Below, in pieces: positions 52,228-61,074 of a stretch of 64,000 bases of DNA. The DNA lies in assembly GCF_016458275.1 (NCBI RefSeq), contig NZ_JAEMHM010000013.1, positions 62,001 to 126,000 of the forward strand. The letters run 5' to 3'. A program made the position numbers and the translations under genes. This DNA comes from Geomesophilobacter sediminis. Lineage in GTDB: Bacteria > Desulfobacterota > Desulfuromonadia > Geobacterales > Geobacteraceae. Numbering within the stretch: position 1 is the stretch's first letter; every line of letters begins with the position of its first letter. The notes beneath the pieces are model-generated. The model was given only the letters and a program-made list of their open reading frames with translations. It searched no databases and was not told where the DNA came from.

Positions 52228-52893
52228 CTATTTCGCATCGCGTGCCTTTTCAATCGCTTGAACCACATAGGGATAAACCGTCTCCGTGACAATGCGGTAT
52301 CCGGCCGCGGTGGGATGGACCAGGTCTCCCTGATTGAGAGCGGGATCTCCGGCAACGCGTTTGAGGAAGAACGGGATGACGATGATACGGTGTTTTTCGG
52401 CGACCCTGCGGTAGGCCGCTGCAAAGCTCCCTGCGTAATCCCTTCCCAGCGCCGGAAACATCTCCATTCCCGCCAAAACCACGACCACATGATCTTTTTG
52501 CAGCCGGGTGACGATGGTGTCGAGGTTGTTTTCGATCAGCTGCGGGTCGCTGCCGCGCATGCCGTCGTTGGCGCCCGATTCCAGGATCACGATCTCCGGG
52601 TGGAGTTTCAGGATCGAGTCGATCCGGGAGAGGGCGCCCCGGGTCGTCTCACCGCTCACCCCGGCATTGACGACCCGATACCGGTAGCCGGCCTGGCGCA
52701 GTTTCTTTTCCAAAAGGGCAGGATAGGCATCTTCTTTGGCGACCCCGAAACCGGCGGTCAGCGAGTCGCCGACCGCCACGATGGTCGGCTCGGCGGCCGC
52801 GCCCGCCTCCGGAAACGAGACGGAGAGGCATAGAAAAAGGGAGGTAACGAGGCGAAATACCTCGCAGTTTGCGGTCAAATTCATCGTCGGCAT
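52228..52893 (-). CDS. Exported GDSL esterase/thioesterase (TesA-like)
   Basis: A 221-residue SGNH hydrolase with a signal peptide (VTSLFLCLSVSFPEAGAAAE). Block I is VAVGDSLTAGFG (nucleophile Ser), block II NAGVSGETTRG, block III GANDGMRG and block V DLVHPTAAGYR. It is close to E. coli TesA (acyl-CoA thioesterase I/lysophospholipase L1), periplasmic. ATG 52893 follows AAGGAGC at good spacing. It precedes pfaD by 260 bases in the same direction, so coexpression is possible but not shown. Confidence 0.9.
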   Translation of the reverse strand: MPTMNLTANCEVFRLVTSLFLCLSVSFPEAGAAAEPTIVAVGDSLTAGFGVAKEDAYPALLEKKLRQAGYRYRVVNAGVSGETTRGALSRIDSILKLHPEIVILESGANDGMRGSDPQLIENNLDTIVTRLQKDHVVVVLAGMEMFPALGRDYAGSFAAAYRRVAEKHRIIVIPFFLKRVAGDPALNQGDLVHPTAAGYRIVTETVYPYVVQAIEKARDAK

Positions 52894-53020
52894 GATTGCT
52901 CCTTCCTTGCAGCCCGCTCCTTGGGGGCCTTTTTCCCTCCTCAGCGTCATAAGCGCCGGTTCGGTTTACAACCATTAAAAAATTATTACAATGGCCTGAT
53001 CAAAATTTCCGAGGTTAACC

Positions 53021-53242
53021 ATGACTACAGGACATGAGCTCCAGGAAAAGGTGGAACCCGACATCGCGCTCTGCCGTACGCAGCCGCTCGGAGTCCGGGT
53101 TCCGGGAAGTGATCAGGAAGTTTACTACTGCCTCATCGAGTTCCTCGATTGCAAATACATCAGGCCCTTCGGGTTTGATTGCCTTTGCCGGCATCCGGAG
53201 GCGGCGGCGTTTTGCCAGCGCGCGAGCCCGGTGTCTGCTTGA
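53021..53242 (+). CDS. Small Cys-containing hypothetical protein
   Basis: A 73-residue protein (MTTGHELQEKVEPDIALCRT) with the later segment YYCLIEFLDCKYIRPFGFDC. No family is recognised. The ordered spacing of four Cys and the natural amino-acid composition favour a real gene, but the ribosome binding site is poor. A 90-residue frame on the other strand (53015-53287) competes and looks less protein-like. Confidence 0.45.
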   Translation: MTTGHELQEKVEPDIALCRTQPLGVRVPGSDQEVYYCLIEFLDCKYIRPFGFDCLCRHPEAAAFCQRASPVSA

Positions 53243-53334
53243 TCCATCGGCCGCAACGGCCAACGGCGCGGATTGCAATAATAACAACCTACGGTACCCT
53301 ACGACAGTGCCTGCTGAAGTAATTAAAGGAGAGC

Positions 53335-54759
53335 ATGATGGCTACTCATAATTTCCCCTGCACCTTTTTCCGGACAGGCACCCTCATCATCCTGGGAATC
53401 TGGTTGCACCTGGTGGCGCTCTCGGTACCGGCCGGCGCCCAGGTGGGTTTCCCGCATTCGTTCGCCGATCTTGCCGAGCGGGTCCGTCCCTCGGTGGTAA
53501 ACATCAGTTCCACCACCACCGTCAAGGTCCCGGGGAACCCCTTCCGGCATTATTTCGGTGACCGGGACGGGGGGAACTTCGACGAGTTCTTCAAGCATTT
53601 CTTCGGCGATACCCCGGACCGCGAGATGAAGCAGCAGAGCCTCGGTTCCGGGGTCATCGTCAGCCGGGACGGCTACATCCTGACCAACAACCATGTCGTC
53701 GAGGGGACCGGCGAGATCAAGGTGAAGCTCTCCGACGGGCGGGAGCTCAAAGCCAGGGTAATCGGCCGCGACCCGAAGACGGATCTCGCCCTGATCAAGG
53801 TAACCTCCGGCTTTGAAAACCTGCCGGTACTGACCCTGGGGGACTCCGAGAAGATGCGGGTCGGCGACTGGGTGCTCGCGGTAGGAAATCCCTTCGGGCT
53901 CGAACTCACCGTGACCCAGGGGATCATCAGCGCCACCGGTCGGGTCATCGGCTCCGGCCCCTACGACAACTTCCTGCAGACCGATGCGCCGATCAACCCC
54001 GGCAACAGCGGCGGACCGCTGGTCAACCTGCGCGGGGAGGTGGTCGGGATCAACACGGCGATCGTATCCGGAGGGCAGGGGATCGGCTTCGCCATCCCGA
54101 GCGATCTGGCCAAGTCGGTGATGACCCAGTTGCGGGAAAAAGGGAAAGTGACCCGGGGCTGGATCGGGGTCAGCATCCAGAGCGTTACCCCGGAGATAGC
54201 CAAGGCCTTCGGCATGAAGGATACCCGCGGCGCCCTGGTGGGAGACGTCATCCCCGAAGGCCCCGCCGCACGCGCCGGGATCAAGCGGGGCGACATCATC
54301 CTGGCCTTCGATGGCAGGCCGGTGAAGAGCTCCAACGATCTCCCCCGCGTCGTCGCGGAAACCGCGGTCGGGAAACAGGTCGAGGTGACGATTCTGCGCG
54401 ACAAAAAAGAGATCCGCACGCCGGTCAAGGTTGCCGAACTGACCGATGCCCGCGCCGCCACCGGTGAGGCACCCGCGGAGGGGTACGGGATGAAGCTCTC
54501 CAACCTGGACGACCAGCTGCGCGAGCGTTTCGGCCTGACCGAAAATGCCGGGGTCGTGGTCACCGACGTCGCCTCCGGCAGCGTTGCCGACGATGCGGGG
54601 ATCGAGGCGGGAGATGTCATCAAGGAAGTGAACCGGGTCCCGGTACGAAACCTCGCCCAGTACCAGGAACAGATCCGGAAAGGGACGAGTGGCGAGCCGG
54701 TCCTGCTCCTGGTGCAGCGCGGCAAGGAGACCTTCTATGTCTCCCTGCAGGCCCCGTAG
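53335..54759 (+). CDS. HtrA/DegP-family periplasmic serine protease
   Basis: A 474-residue Do-type protease with a signal peptide ending ..VPAGAQ. The trypsin-like domain shows the triad His (ILTNNHVVEG), Asp (DPKTDLALIKV) and Ser (NPGNSGGPLVN). Two C-terminal PDZ domains follow (GALVGDVIPEGPAARAGIKR and VVVTDVASGSVADDAGIEA). It acts in periplasmic protein quality control. Two ATGs stand in tandem (53335, 53338) after AAGGAGA. The methyltransferase gene starts 1 base after its stop. Confidence 0.93.
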   Translation: MMATHNFPCTFFRTGTLIILGIWLHLVALSVPAGAQVGFPHSFADLAERVRPSVVNISSTTTVKVPGNPFRHYFGDRDGGNFDEFFKHFFGDTPDREMKQQSLGSGVIVSRDGYILTNNHVVEGTGEIKVKLSDGRELKARVIGRDPKTDLALIKVTSGFENLPVLTLGDSEKMRVGDWVLAVGNPFGLELTVTQGIISATGRVIGSGPYDNFLQTDAPINPGNSGGPLVNLRGEVVGINTAIVSGGQGIGFAIPSDLAKSVMTQLREKGKVTRGWIGVSIQSVTPEIAKAFGMKDTRGALVGDVIPEGPAARAGIKRGDIILAFDGRPVKSSNDLPRVVAETAVGKQVEVTILRDKKEIRTPVKVAELTDARAATGEAPAEGYGMKLSNLDDQLRERFGLTENAGVVVTDVASGSVADDAGIEAGDVIKEVNRVPVRNLAQYQEQIRKGTSGEPVLLLVQRGKETFYVSLQAP

Positions 54760-54760
54760 C

Positions 54761-55585
54761 ATGGCGGCGGTGCCGCAACGTATCTACGAGCGGATCGACA
54801 ACGGGTTATATGACGACGAGTCCGACTCCTGGTGGGGGCCGGACTCGCCGTTTTTTCTCATGACCACCTCGCTCAACCCCGCCCGGGTCGGTTATCTGCG
54901 GCGGGTGGTAGGCCGGGCCCTGGGGCCCGATCTGGCCGGCAGGCGCGCCCTGGAAGTCGGGTGCGGCGGCGGAATCCTCTGCGAGGAGATCGCCCGGATG
55001 GGATTTGCCACGACCGGTATCGACCCGGCGGCCGCCTCGATTGCCGTCGCCTCCCGCCACGCCGCCGGTGCCGGTCTCGCTATCGACTACCTGCGGGGGA
55101 GCGGGGAGCGGCTACCCTTCGCCGATGGCGCCTTCGATGCCGTTTTTTGCTGCGATGTGCTGGAGCACGTCCGGGACCTTCCGGCGGTGATCTCGGAAAT
55201 AGGGCGGGTCCTCAAGCCGGGGGGAATCTTCTGTTACGACACGATCAACCGGACCGTCGCCAGCTGGCTGATGGCGATCAAGGTCTCGCAGGAGTGGTCC
55301 CAATTCGCCTACCTTCCCCCGCGGCTGCACGTCTGGGAGATGTTCATCAAGCCGCAGGAGCTGCGCGGGCTTTTGGCGCAAAGCGGGATAACCTGGCGGG
55401 AACATCGGGGGCTGAAGCCGAACCGGCCGCTGTGGCAGGTGCTGTGGCAGCTGTACCAGAGGGCGCAGGGCAGGATCTCGATGACCGAGATGGGGAGCCG
55501 GCTTGGCCTGGTGGAGTGCGACTCGCTCCAGCTCATGTATCTGGGATACGGGGTGAAGCGAGGAGCAATGAGCAATGAGCCATAA
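54761..55585 (+). CDS. SAM-dependent methyltransferase (UbiG-like)
   Basis: A 274-residue class I methyltransferase (ALEVGCGGGILCEEIARMG motif I; FDAVFCCDVLEHVRDLP; GRVLKPGGIFCYDTINRT). It resembles UbiG, the 3-O-methyltransferase of quinone biosynthesis, but anaerobic Geobacter-like bacteria make menaquinone, so the real substrate may differ. ATG 54761 lies one base after the protease stop with no good ribosome binding site, implying coupling. The C-terminal GAMSNEP is encoded by a dispersed GAGCAATGAGC repeat. Confidence 0.82.
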   Translation: MAAVPQRIYERIDNGLYDDESDSWWGPDSPFFLMTTSLNPARVGYLRRVVGRALGPDLAGRRALEVGCGGGILCEEIARMGFATTGIDPAAASIAVASRHAAGAGLAIDYLRGSGERLPFADGAFDAVFCCDVLEHVRDLPAVISEIGRVLKPGGIFCYDTINRTVASWLMAIKVSQEWSQFAYLPPRLHVWEMFIKPQELRGLLAQSGITWREHRGLKPNRPLWQVLWQLYQRAQGRISMTEMGSRLGLVECDSLQLMYLGYGVKRGAMSNEP

Positions 55586-55610
55586 TAGAGGGCGAACTCA
55601 GCGACTCAAC

Positions 55611-55650
55611 CCCATCCTCACCCCGACCCTCTCCTGGAAGGAGAGGGAGG
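55611..55650. repeat. Family B repeat
   Basis: CCCCATCCTCACCCCGACCC TCTCCTGGAAGGAGAGGGAG, one family B unit, preceded by the GAGCAATGAGC repeat at 55561-55581. Confidence 0.75.
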
Positions 55651-55676
55651 TAACGGTGAATCAATAAGGAGCACCA

Positions 55677-57524
55677 ATGGATTGTCTTGAGGTGAGCGCG
55701 GAACAGGCGCTGCAGATGGCGAAGGGGTGCCGTCAGTATGCCATGTGCAAGATCGACTTTCTGGGCACCGGAATCTGCGAGTCCGGTGCCGATCGACGCT
55801 TCGTCGCCTACTATCCCCAGGGAAGGATGCTCCTTTATGCCGCGCTGGCCGAAGGGAAGATACCCGTCACCGCACGGGCAAAGGAGATCGCCGATGGCTG
55901 CACCCTGTGCGGCAAATGCGATTACCAATGCTATTTCGTGACGGGGATGCGTCCCACCGCGGTGATGAGGGCGCTGAAACGGTTCGTCGTGGGGCATCCG
56001 CAGCCGGATCGCGCCGCTTCCGATGCCGATCCCCTGCTCGCTGAGATCCGCGCCATCGTCGGCTCCCGGTGGGCCGACAGCGATCCCGCGGTCACGGTTA
56101 CTTATTCCACGGATCCCTGCCCGCTTGCCGACCAGCGCATTCCCCGCTACGTGGTCCTGCCCGAGTCGGCCGAACAGGTGGCGGCGCTCCTCGCCCTGTT
56201 CCGGGAACACGGCATTGCCTGGACCGTCCGGGGCAACGGCACCAATATCCTCGGTTTTGCCTTGGGGGACGGCGCCATCATCGACATGAACCGGATGAAG
56301 CGTATCGAGTTCGACGAGAAGAACTGGACGGCGCGCATCGGCCCCGGCGTTACCGCGTTCGAGCTCCAAAGCGAGGCGGTGCGGCGCGGCTACCGGGTCT
56401 GCGTCGCCGAAGGCGCCGCTTCGGTTATCTCCAGCATCATGACCTCCGGCATCCTTTCCCTGCTGTCGACCGCCTACGGCACCTGCGCGAGCAACGTGGT
56501 GGATGCCGAGTTCGTCTCCCGGGAGGGGAGGCGCTTTTCCCTGAACGACAAGGAGGCTCCCAACCTGTTCGCTTTCCAGATGACCGACCAGGAAAGCCGC
56601 TTTGTCTGCACATCCGCCACCATCAAGCTCCACCCGCGGAGCGACGACGAAGCGGGAGTCCTGGTCCCCTTCCAGGGCCTCGACGACGCCGTCGCCTTTG
56701 CCCGGGACTGCGCGGTGCGACGCATCGGTTTCGGGATCGGCATCCTGGGCGCCGAGTACGTCTCCTCATTCATCTCTCCGACGCAGGCGCAGGCGGTTAC
56801 CGTGAAGGAGACCCTTTCAACGAAGCTCGGGATGGAATACCTCGTGGTCGTGCTGGGGGACCGCCATGCCCTCAGGTCGGTGGCGGATATGGGGCGCCCG
56901 TTGATCGACCAGAAGCTCTTCCGGACCCTCAACCTCGGTCTCAACGCACTGGGGGCGGCGGAATGGCTGGAACTCCTTACCGAGGTCTCCCAGGAGGAAC
57001 CATTTTCCTATCTCAAGATCCAGGGCTTCAGCGAACTGGCCGAAACCGCGCTGGGTCCGTCCCCGGAGGCGCTGCTTAAGGAGGTCGATCCCGATCTGCG
57101 CTCTTTCTATGCCGAGCTTTACGCCGGTAGCGAGATGACCGACCTGGTCTGGCTCAACATGTTCCGGGTCACCAGTTCCCGCATCGGGCGGGAAAAGCAT
57201 TTCTTTCCGATCCTGGTGTATTTGCCGCTCGAAGCGGAGCTCCTTGGCGTCCTGGTCCGCGAGTTCGCCGCAATTGCCGCGAAACACGGGATCAAGCACG
57301 ATCTCGGTTTCATCACCCCGGTGGACGACGGGAAACGTTGCATGTTCGAGTACGACTACTTCGTCGATCACACCGACCCGGCGCAGATCGCCGATTTCCG
57401 GGTGGCGGCCGGCGAGGTTGGAGCGGTGATCGAGAAGTACGCCGCGAAGACCGGGACCATCCGCTGGTTGCGCTACCTGCTGCACCAGGGGGTCTGCCGG
57501 ATGGAAAACCTGCTCTACTGCTAA
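55677..57524 (+). CDS. Fe-S and FAD-linked oxidoreductase (GlcD-like)
   Basis: A 615-residue protein. An N-terminal segment contains GCTLCGKCDYQCYFVTGM (Cys cluster, residues ~72-88). A PCMH-type FAD domain follows (~155-340; PRYVVLPESAEQVAALLALF, RGNGTNILGFALGDGAIIDM, GFGIGILGAEYV), then a GlcD/VAO-type C-terminal domain (~340-600). Relatives oxidise hydroxy acids such as lactate or glycolate. Here the Fe-S part is at the N-terminus, the reverse of common D-lactate dehydrogenase fusions. AAGGAG precedes the ATG. It is 10 bases upstream of the SDR gene. Substrate unknown. Confidence 0.8.
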   Translation: MDCLEVSAEQALQMAKGCRQYAMCKIDFLGTGICESGADRRFVAYYPQGRMLLYAALAEGKIPVTARAKEIADGCTLCGKCDYQCYFVTGMRPTAVMRALKRFVVGHPQPDRAASDADPLLAEIRAIVGSRWADSDPAVTVTYSTDPCPLADQRIPRYVVLPESAEQVAALLALFREHGIAWTVRGNGTNILGFALGDGAIIDMNRMKRIEFDEKNWTARIGPGVTAFELQSEAVRRGYRVCVAEGAASVISSIMTSGILSLLSTAYGTCASNVVDAEFVSREGRRFSLNDKEAPNLFAFQMTDQESRFVCTSATIKLHPRSDDEAGVLVPFQGLDDAVAFARDCAVRRIGFGIGILGAEYVSSFISPTQAQAVTVKETLSTKLGMEYLVVVLGDRHALRSVADMGRPLIDQKLFRTLNLGLNALGAAEWLELLTEVSQEEPFSYLKIQGFSELAETALGPSPEALLKEVDPDLRSFYAELYAGSEMTDLVWLNMFRVTSSRIGREKHFFPILVYLPLEAELLGVLVREFAAIAAKHGIKHDLGFITPVDDGKRCMFEYDYFVDHTDPAQIADFRVAAGEVGAVIEKYAAKTGTIRWLRYLLHQGVCRMENLLYC

Positions 57525-57534
57525 GGGGGCGACC

Positions 57535-58692
57535 ATGACCGACTCGAACGAAACCATTGTCATGACCGGTGCCACCGGGTTTCTGGGCAGCCATCTCATG
57601 GCGGCGCTGGTCCAGCGGGGGGACCGGCTCATTATCCTGGGGCGGCCGCAGGGGACGCGGCCGCTGCGGGAGCGGGTCGATGCCCTGCTGGCATCGTTGG
57701 GGGCCACACCGAAGAAGCACCAGGTCGACGTGCTGGAAGCCGATTTTTCCGACCCTTCGTGCGGGCTCAACTGGCACCAATACGCCGGCGTCTGCCTGAA
57801 AGCCACCCATTTTCTGCACTGCGCCTCCGACACCCGGTTCTCCGAGACGAACCGGCTGGCCTCCATCCAAACCAACGTCCGAAGCCTCGCATCGATCATC
57901 GAGCTCGCCCGCCGCAGCCGCGCGGCCTACTTCCACTACGTATCCACCGCCTACGTCTTTGGTGCCGAGACCTCCAGCTGTCCCGAAGCTCCGGTGATCG
58001 CGGCAAGGCACGCCAACGTCTACGAGGAGACCAAGGCGTGGGCCGAGCGCGACGTCGCCGAGGAGTGCAGCCGGCTCGGCATTCCCTACACCATCCTGCG
58101 CCCCTCCATCGTTTACGGGGACTCCCGCACCGGGCAGGCGACCCGCTTCACCGCCCTTTACCACCACGTCCGTTCTCTGAGCGCCATCCGGGACATCTAT
58201 CTGAAGGAGATCCGGGAGCTGGGGGGGGAGAAGGCCCGCCGGCACGGCATCTACCTTGACGCTGACGGGACCCTGCACCTTCCGCTGCGTATCCATCTCC
58301 CCCGGAGGGGGTCCGTGAACCTGATACCCATCGACTACTTCGTTGCCGCGGTGCTGGCGGTGCTGGATCGGCCCGACAGCGACACGATCTACCATCTGAC
58401 CAGCAACCGCCCCGTATCCATGGAAGAGCTGGCGTGCTACTGCGAGCGGTTTCTCAACATTCGCGGGATCAAGGTTCACTACGGTCCGGCCCCGGAAGGA
58501 TTTGCGCCCAACCCGGCGGAGGCGCTTTTCGACAAGTTCGTGGAACCGTACCGGCCGTACCTGTCCGACATCCGCAATTTCGAGCGCCGCCACACCGATG
58601 TCGCCACCGAGGGAATCGATCCTCCCGAACTTACTTACGACGTCTTCGAACGCTGCATGGCGTTTGCCGCCGGGGCGAACTGGGGAAGGTAA
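57535..58692 (+). CDS. NAD(P)-dependent SDR, thioester-reductase/fatty acyl reductase-like
   Basis: A 385-residue extended SDR of the NAD_binding_4 (male sterility) type: VMTGATGFLGSHLMAALVQRG at the N-terminus, FHYVSTAYVFGAE, NVYEETKAWAERDV (YxxxK-like) and YTILRPSIVYGDSRTG. Such proteins reduce acyl thioesters to aldehyde or alcohol. Its pairing with the FAD enzyme suggests a shared lipid or hydroxy-acid pathway, which is inference. The start ATG has AAGGGGG 7 bases upstream. Confidence 0.82.
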   Translation: MTDSNETIVMTGATGFLGSHLMAALVQRGDRLIILGRPQGTRPLRERVDALLASLGATPKKHQVDVLEADFSDPSCGLNWHQYAGVCLKATHFLHCASDTRFSETNRLASIQTNVRSLASIIELARRSRAAYFHYVSTAYVFGAETSSCPEAPVIAARHANVYEETKAWAERDVAEECSRLGIPYTILRPSIVYGDSRTGQATRFTALYHHVRSLSAIRDIYLKEIRELGGEKARRHGIYLDADGTLHLPLRIHLPRRGSVNLIPIDYFVAAVLAVLDRPDSDTIYHLTSNRPVSMEELACYCERFLNIRGIKVHYGPAPEGFAPNPAEALFDKFVEPYRPYLSDIRNFERRHTDVATEGIDPPELTYDVFERCMAFAAGANWGR

Positions 58693-58730
58693 CGACTCGA
58701 TTGCACCTTTCTTACAAAATTCATGCTTCC

Positions 58731-58770
58731 TTGACGTTAGTCAAAGAACTGATGTTTTTGCCCTGATAAT
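58731..58770 (+). promoter_or_regulatory. CRP/FNR-family palindrome and -10 element of nrfA
   Basis: TTGACGTTAGTCAA (58731-58744) is a perfect TTGAC-N4-GTCAA palindrome, close to FNR (TTGAT-N4-ATCAA) and related sites. A TGATAAT -10 lies at 58764-58770; the palindrome centre would be about 40 bases before the start, the usual geometry for class II activation. The nrfA ATG is 107 bases beyond the site. Confidence 0.7.
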
Positions 58771-58850
58771 CTGCCCCCCGGATTATTGGGACCGGATTGG
58801 TCCAATGGCATAGAGACGAACGTGGACACAACAGCAAAGGGAGGGAACGG

Positions 58851-60305
58851 ATGAACAAACTGGTAACGAGAAGTGGGATCGCCGCGATGTTTGTCGTTGC
58901 GGCACTGTGGGCGGGATGTTCGCAGCAAAAGGTCGAGCCGATGAAGGCGACGGAGATTCCGGAAGGGACCATCGACCCGGCTGCCTGGGGCAAGGTCTAC
59001 CCGGTCGAGTACGATATGTGGAAGTCGACCGGCCAGCCGACCCCGGCCGGAAAGAGCCGCTACAAAAAAGGGTACGACGTCGGTGAGGCGCGCCCGGACA
59101 AGCTCGACGAATATCCATTCCTGGCCCTTCTCTACAACGGGTGGGGCTTCGGGTCCGAGTACAAGGAACCGCGCGGCCACTACTTCATGGTCCAGGACCA
59201 GCTCGAAGTTGATCCGGGCCGGATCAAGGCGGGCGGTTCCTGCCTGACCTGCAAGACTCCGTATGCCCCGACGCTTCAGAAGCAGATGGGCGGGGCATAT
59301 TTCTCCACCCCGTACAAGGAAGTCCTGGCCCGGCTGCCCAAGGACCAGCAGACCCTCGGCGTCGCCTGCATCGACTGCCACGACAGCAAAGGGATGAAAC
59401 TGCGGATCTCCCGCGGGTTCACCCTCGGCAAGGCGCTCCAGGCGATGGGCGTCGACGAGAGCAAGCTCACCCAGCAGGATATGCGCACCCTGGTCTGCGC
59501 CCAGTGCCACGTCAGCTACTGCATCCCGAAGGATAAGGAGATGCATTCCACCGACGTGGTCTTCCCGTGGGCCGGCAGCAAGGTCGGCAACATCAGCATC
59601 GAAAACATCATCAAGTTCATCAAGAGCAACCCGGCCAACGGCGAGTGGACCCAGAGCGTTACCGGCTTCAAGCTCGGCTTCATCCGTCATCCGGAATACG
59701 AGCTCTATTCCAACAACAGCCCGCACTGGAACCAAGGGGTCACCTGCGCCGACTGCCACATGCCGCAGGTCACGGTCAACGGCCAGAAGGTGGCGGACCA
59801 CCGCGTCATGAGCCCGCTCAAGGCCGACCTGAAGGCGTGCGCCGCCTGCCACACCGAGACCCCCGACCAGCTGCGCCGGAAGATTTTCGAGATCCAGGAC
59901 GCCACCATGAGCCTGTACCTGCGCACCGGTTACCAGACCGCTACCGTGGCCAAGATCTTCGAAATCGCCAACCATGCGGCCGCTGCCGGCAAGCCGATCG
60001 ACCGTTCCTTCTACAACGAGGCACGCGAGCAGTACGAGCAGGCCTTCTACCGGCTGATCTTCATCGGTGCCGAGAACTCCATCGGCTTCCACAACCCCGG
60101 CGAGACCATGCGCGTTCTCAACGACGCGGCGCGCTTTGCCGCCTCTGCCGAGGTGACGCTGCGGCTGGCCCTGAACCGGGCCGGCATCGAGGTCCCGGCC
60201 AAGGTCGACCTGGAGCTTACCAAGTACACCAACAACCGCGGCCAGAAAAAACTCATGTTCCACCCGGAGCACGAGATCAAGGTCCCGGCTCCGGAGAAGA
60301 AGTAA
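58851..60305 (+). CDS. nrfA: Pentaheme cytochrome c nitrite reductase NrfA
   Basis: A 484-residue periplasmic nitrite-to-ammonium reductase. The active-site heme motif is CLTCK (CXXCK, Lys-ligated); four CXXCH motifs follow (CIDCH, CAQCH, CADCH, CAACH), five hemes in all. The signal peptide ends AALWAGCSQQ, a lipobox, so it may be lipid-anchored. ATG 58851 has AAAGGGAGGG upstream; a frame from 58797 would break the signal. No nrfH quinol dehydrogenase gene is adjacent, so its electron donor must be encoded elsewhere. It yields ammonium, linking to nitrogen metabolism. Confidence 0.95.
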   Translation: MNKLVTRSGIAAMFVVAALWAGCSQQKVEPMKATEIPEGTIDPAAWGKVYPVEYDMWKSTGQPTPAGKSRYKKGYDVGEARPDKLDEYPFLALLYNGWGFGSEYKEPRGHYFMVQDQLEVDPGRIKAGGSCLTCKTPYAPTLQKQMGGAYFSTPYKEVLARLPKDQQTLGVACIDCHDSKGMKLRISRGFTLGKALQAMGVDESKLTQQDMRTLVCAQCHVSYCIPKDKEMHSTDVVFPWAGSKVGNISIENIIKFIKSNPANGEWTQSVTGFKLGFIRHPEYELYSNNSPHWNQGVTCADCHMPQVTVNGQKVADHRVMSPLKADLKACAACHTETPDQLRRKIFEIQDATMSLYLRTGYQTATVAKIFEIANHAAAAGKPIDRSFYNEAREQYEQAFYRLIFIGAENSIGFHNPGETMRVLNDAARFAASAEVTLRLALNRAGIEVPAKVDLELTKYTNNRGQKKLMFHPEHEIKVPAPEKK

Positions 60306-60375
60306 CTCCATCCTCCAAAGGCCATTCCCTCCCCTTCACGGGGGAGGGATCCTTGGTGAAGGGAGCGCCAATAAA

Positions 60376-60406
60376 AAAAGGCCACATCGAAAGATGTGGC
60401 CTTTTT
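60376..60406 (+). terminator. Intrinsic terminator after nrfA (bidirectional)
   Basis: GGCCACATC-GAAA-GATGTGGCC (60380-60401) with A-tract before and T-tract after: a perfect 9-bp stem with a GNRA tetraloop. It can also terminate the minus-strand gene at 60507-60890. Preceding bases 60320-60352 hold a family B-like CTCCCCTTCACGGGGGAG stem. Confidence 0.9.
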
Positions 60407-60506
60407 CCTTTCAGGACCGACGGTTTGGGAGGTTTTGGAAGGCATTTGAAGTGTTGGCTGCCCGCCGGCACCGAAAGAAACTCTTCAGCCCCCTGATTCC
60501 AGCGCC

Positions 60507-60890
60507 CTACTGCCCGCCGCCGTAGGAGCCGCCGCCGGCGGGGCTGCCCGTGTCGGAGCCGGTGCTCCCGCCCGGCGCGCCGGGGGTGCCGCCGGTGCCG
60601 CTGGGGGTGCCACCGCTGGTGCCGCCCATCGTGCCGGAGGTGCCGGTGCTCCCCGGACCCATGCCGGAAGTGGCACCTTGCTTCGATTTTGCTTTCTTCT
60701 TGGATTTTTTATGCGCTTTTTTGTGTTTCTTATGCTTCTTGGTCGGCTGGGTCTGCTGCATCTGGTTCCCGGTGCTGCCGGCCGTCTCGCCGGTATTGGT
60801 GGTGGGGGAGGTATCGGTCTGGGCGAAGACGATGGATGCCAGGGATACCGCGACGATTGCCGAGACTACAGAAGATAGAACCTTTTTCAT
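60507..60890 (-). CDS. Exported Lys/His-rich and Gly-rich low-complexity protein
   Basis: A 127-residue protein with a signal peptide (MKKVLSSVVSAIVAVSLASI, cleavage after VFA). A Thr/Asn/Gln-rich stretch follows, then a very basic block (KKHKKHKKAHKKSKKKAKSK, ~53-72) and a Gly/Ser/Thr/Pro-rich tail. No domain recognised. Similar small secreted proteins are common in Geobacter-like genomes. The basic block could bind polyanions such as nucleic acid or polysaccharide; this is speculative. ATG 60890 is preceded by GGAG at very short spacing. Confidence 0.7.
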   Translation of the reverse strand: MKKVLSSVVSAIVAVSLASIVFAQTDTSPTTNTGETAGSTGNQMQQTQPTKKHKKHKKAHKKSKKKAKSKQGATSGMGPGSTGTSGTMGGTSGGTPSGTGGTPGAPGGSTGSDTGSPAGGGSYGGGQ

Positions 60891-61074
60891 CTCCAAACCT
60901 CCGTTTTTATAAAAGTGCCTGTTTCGCTCCAAGATTAAGCAAACCTAATGCCATGATGGCGGCAGGTGCGTAAGGTTCGGTAATCCTGGTGGACACCGTG
61001 CGGGGACAGGATACGAAGCCGCATTAGCGTGCCTTAAATAATCCACCCCCTGCCTCATTTGAGGTGGCAGCGCC

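Noticed and set aside
53015-53287. Minus-strand 90-codon gene
   Set aside because: It overlaps the more protein-like plus-strand frame, has an Arg/Ala-rich antisense-type composition, and no ribosome binding site.
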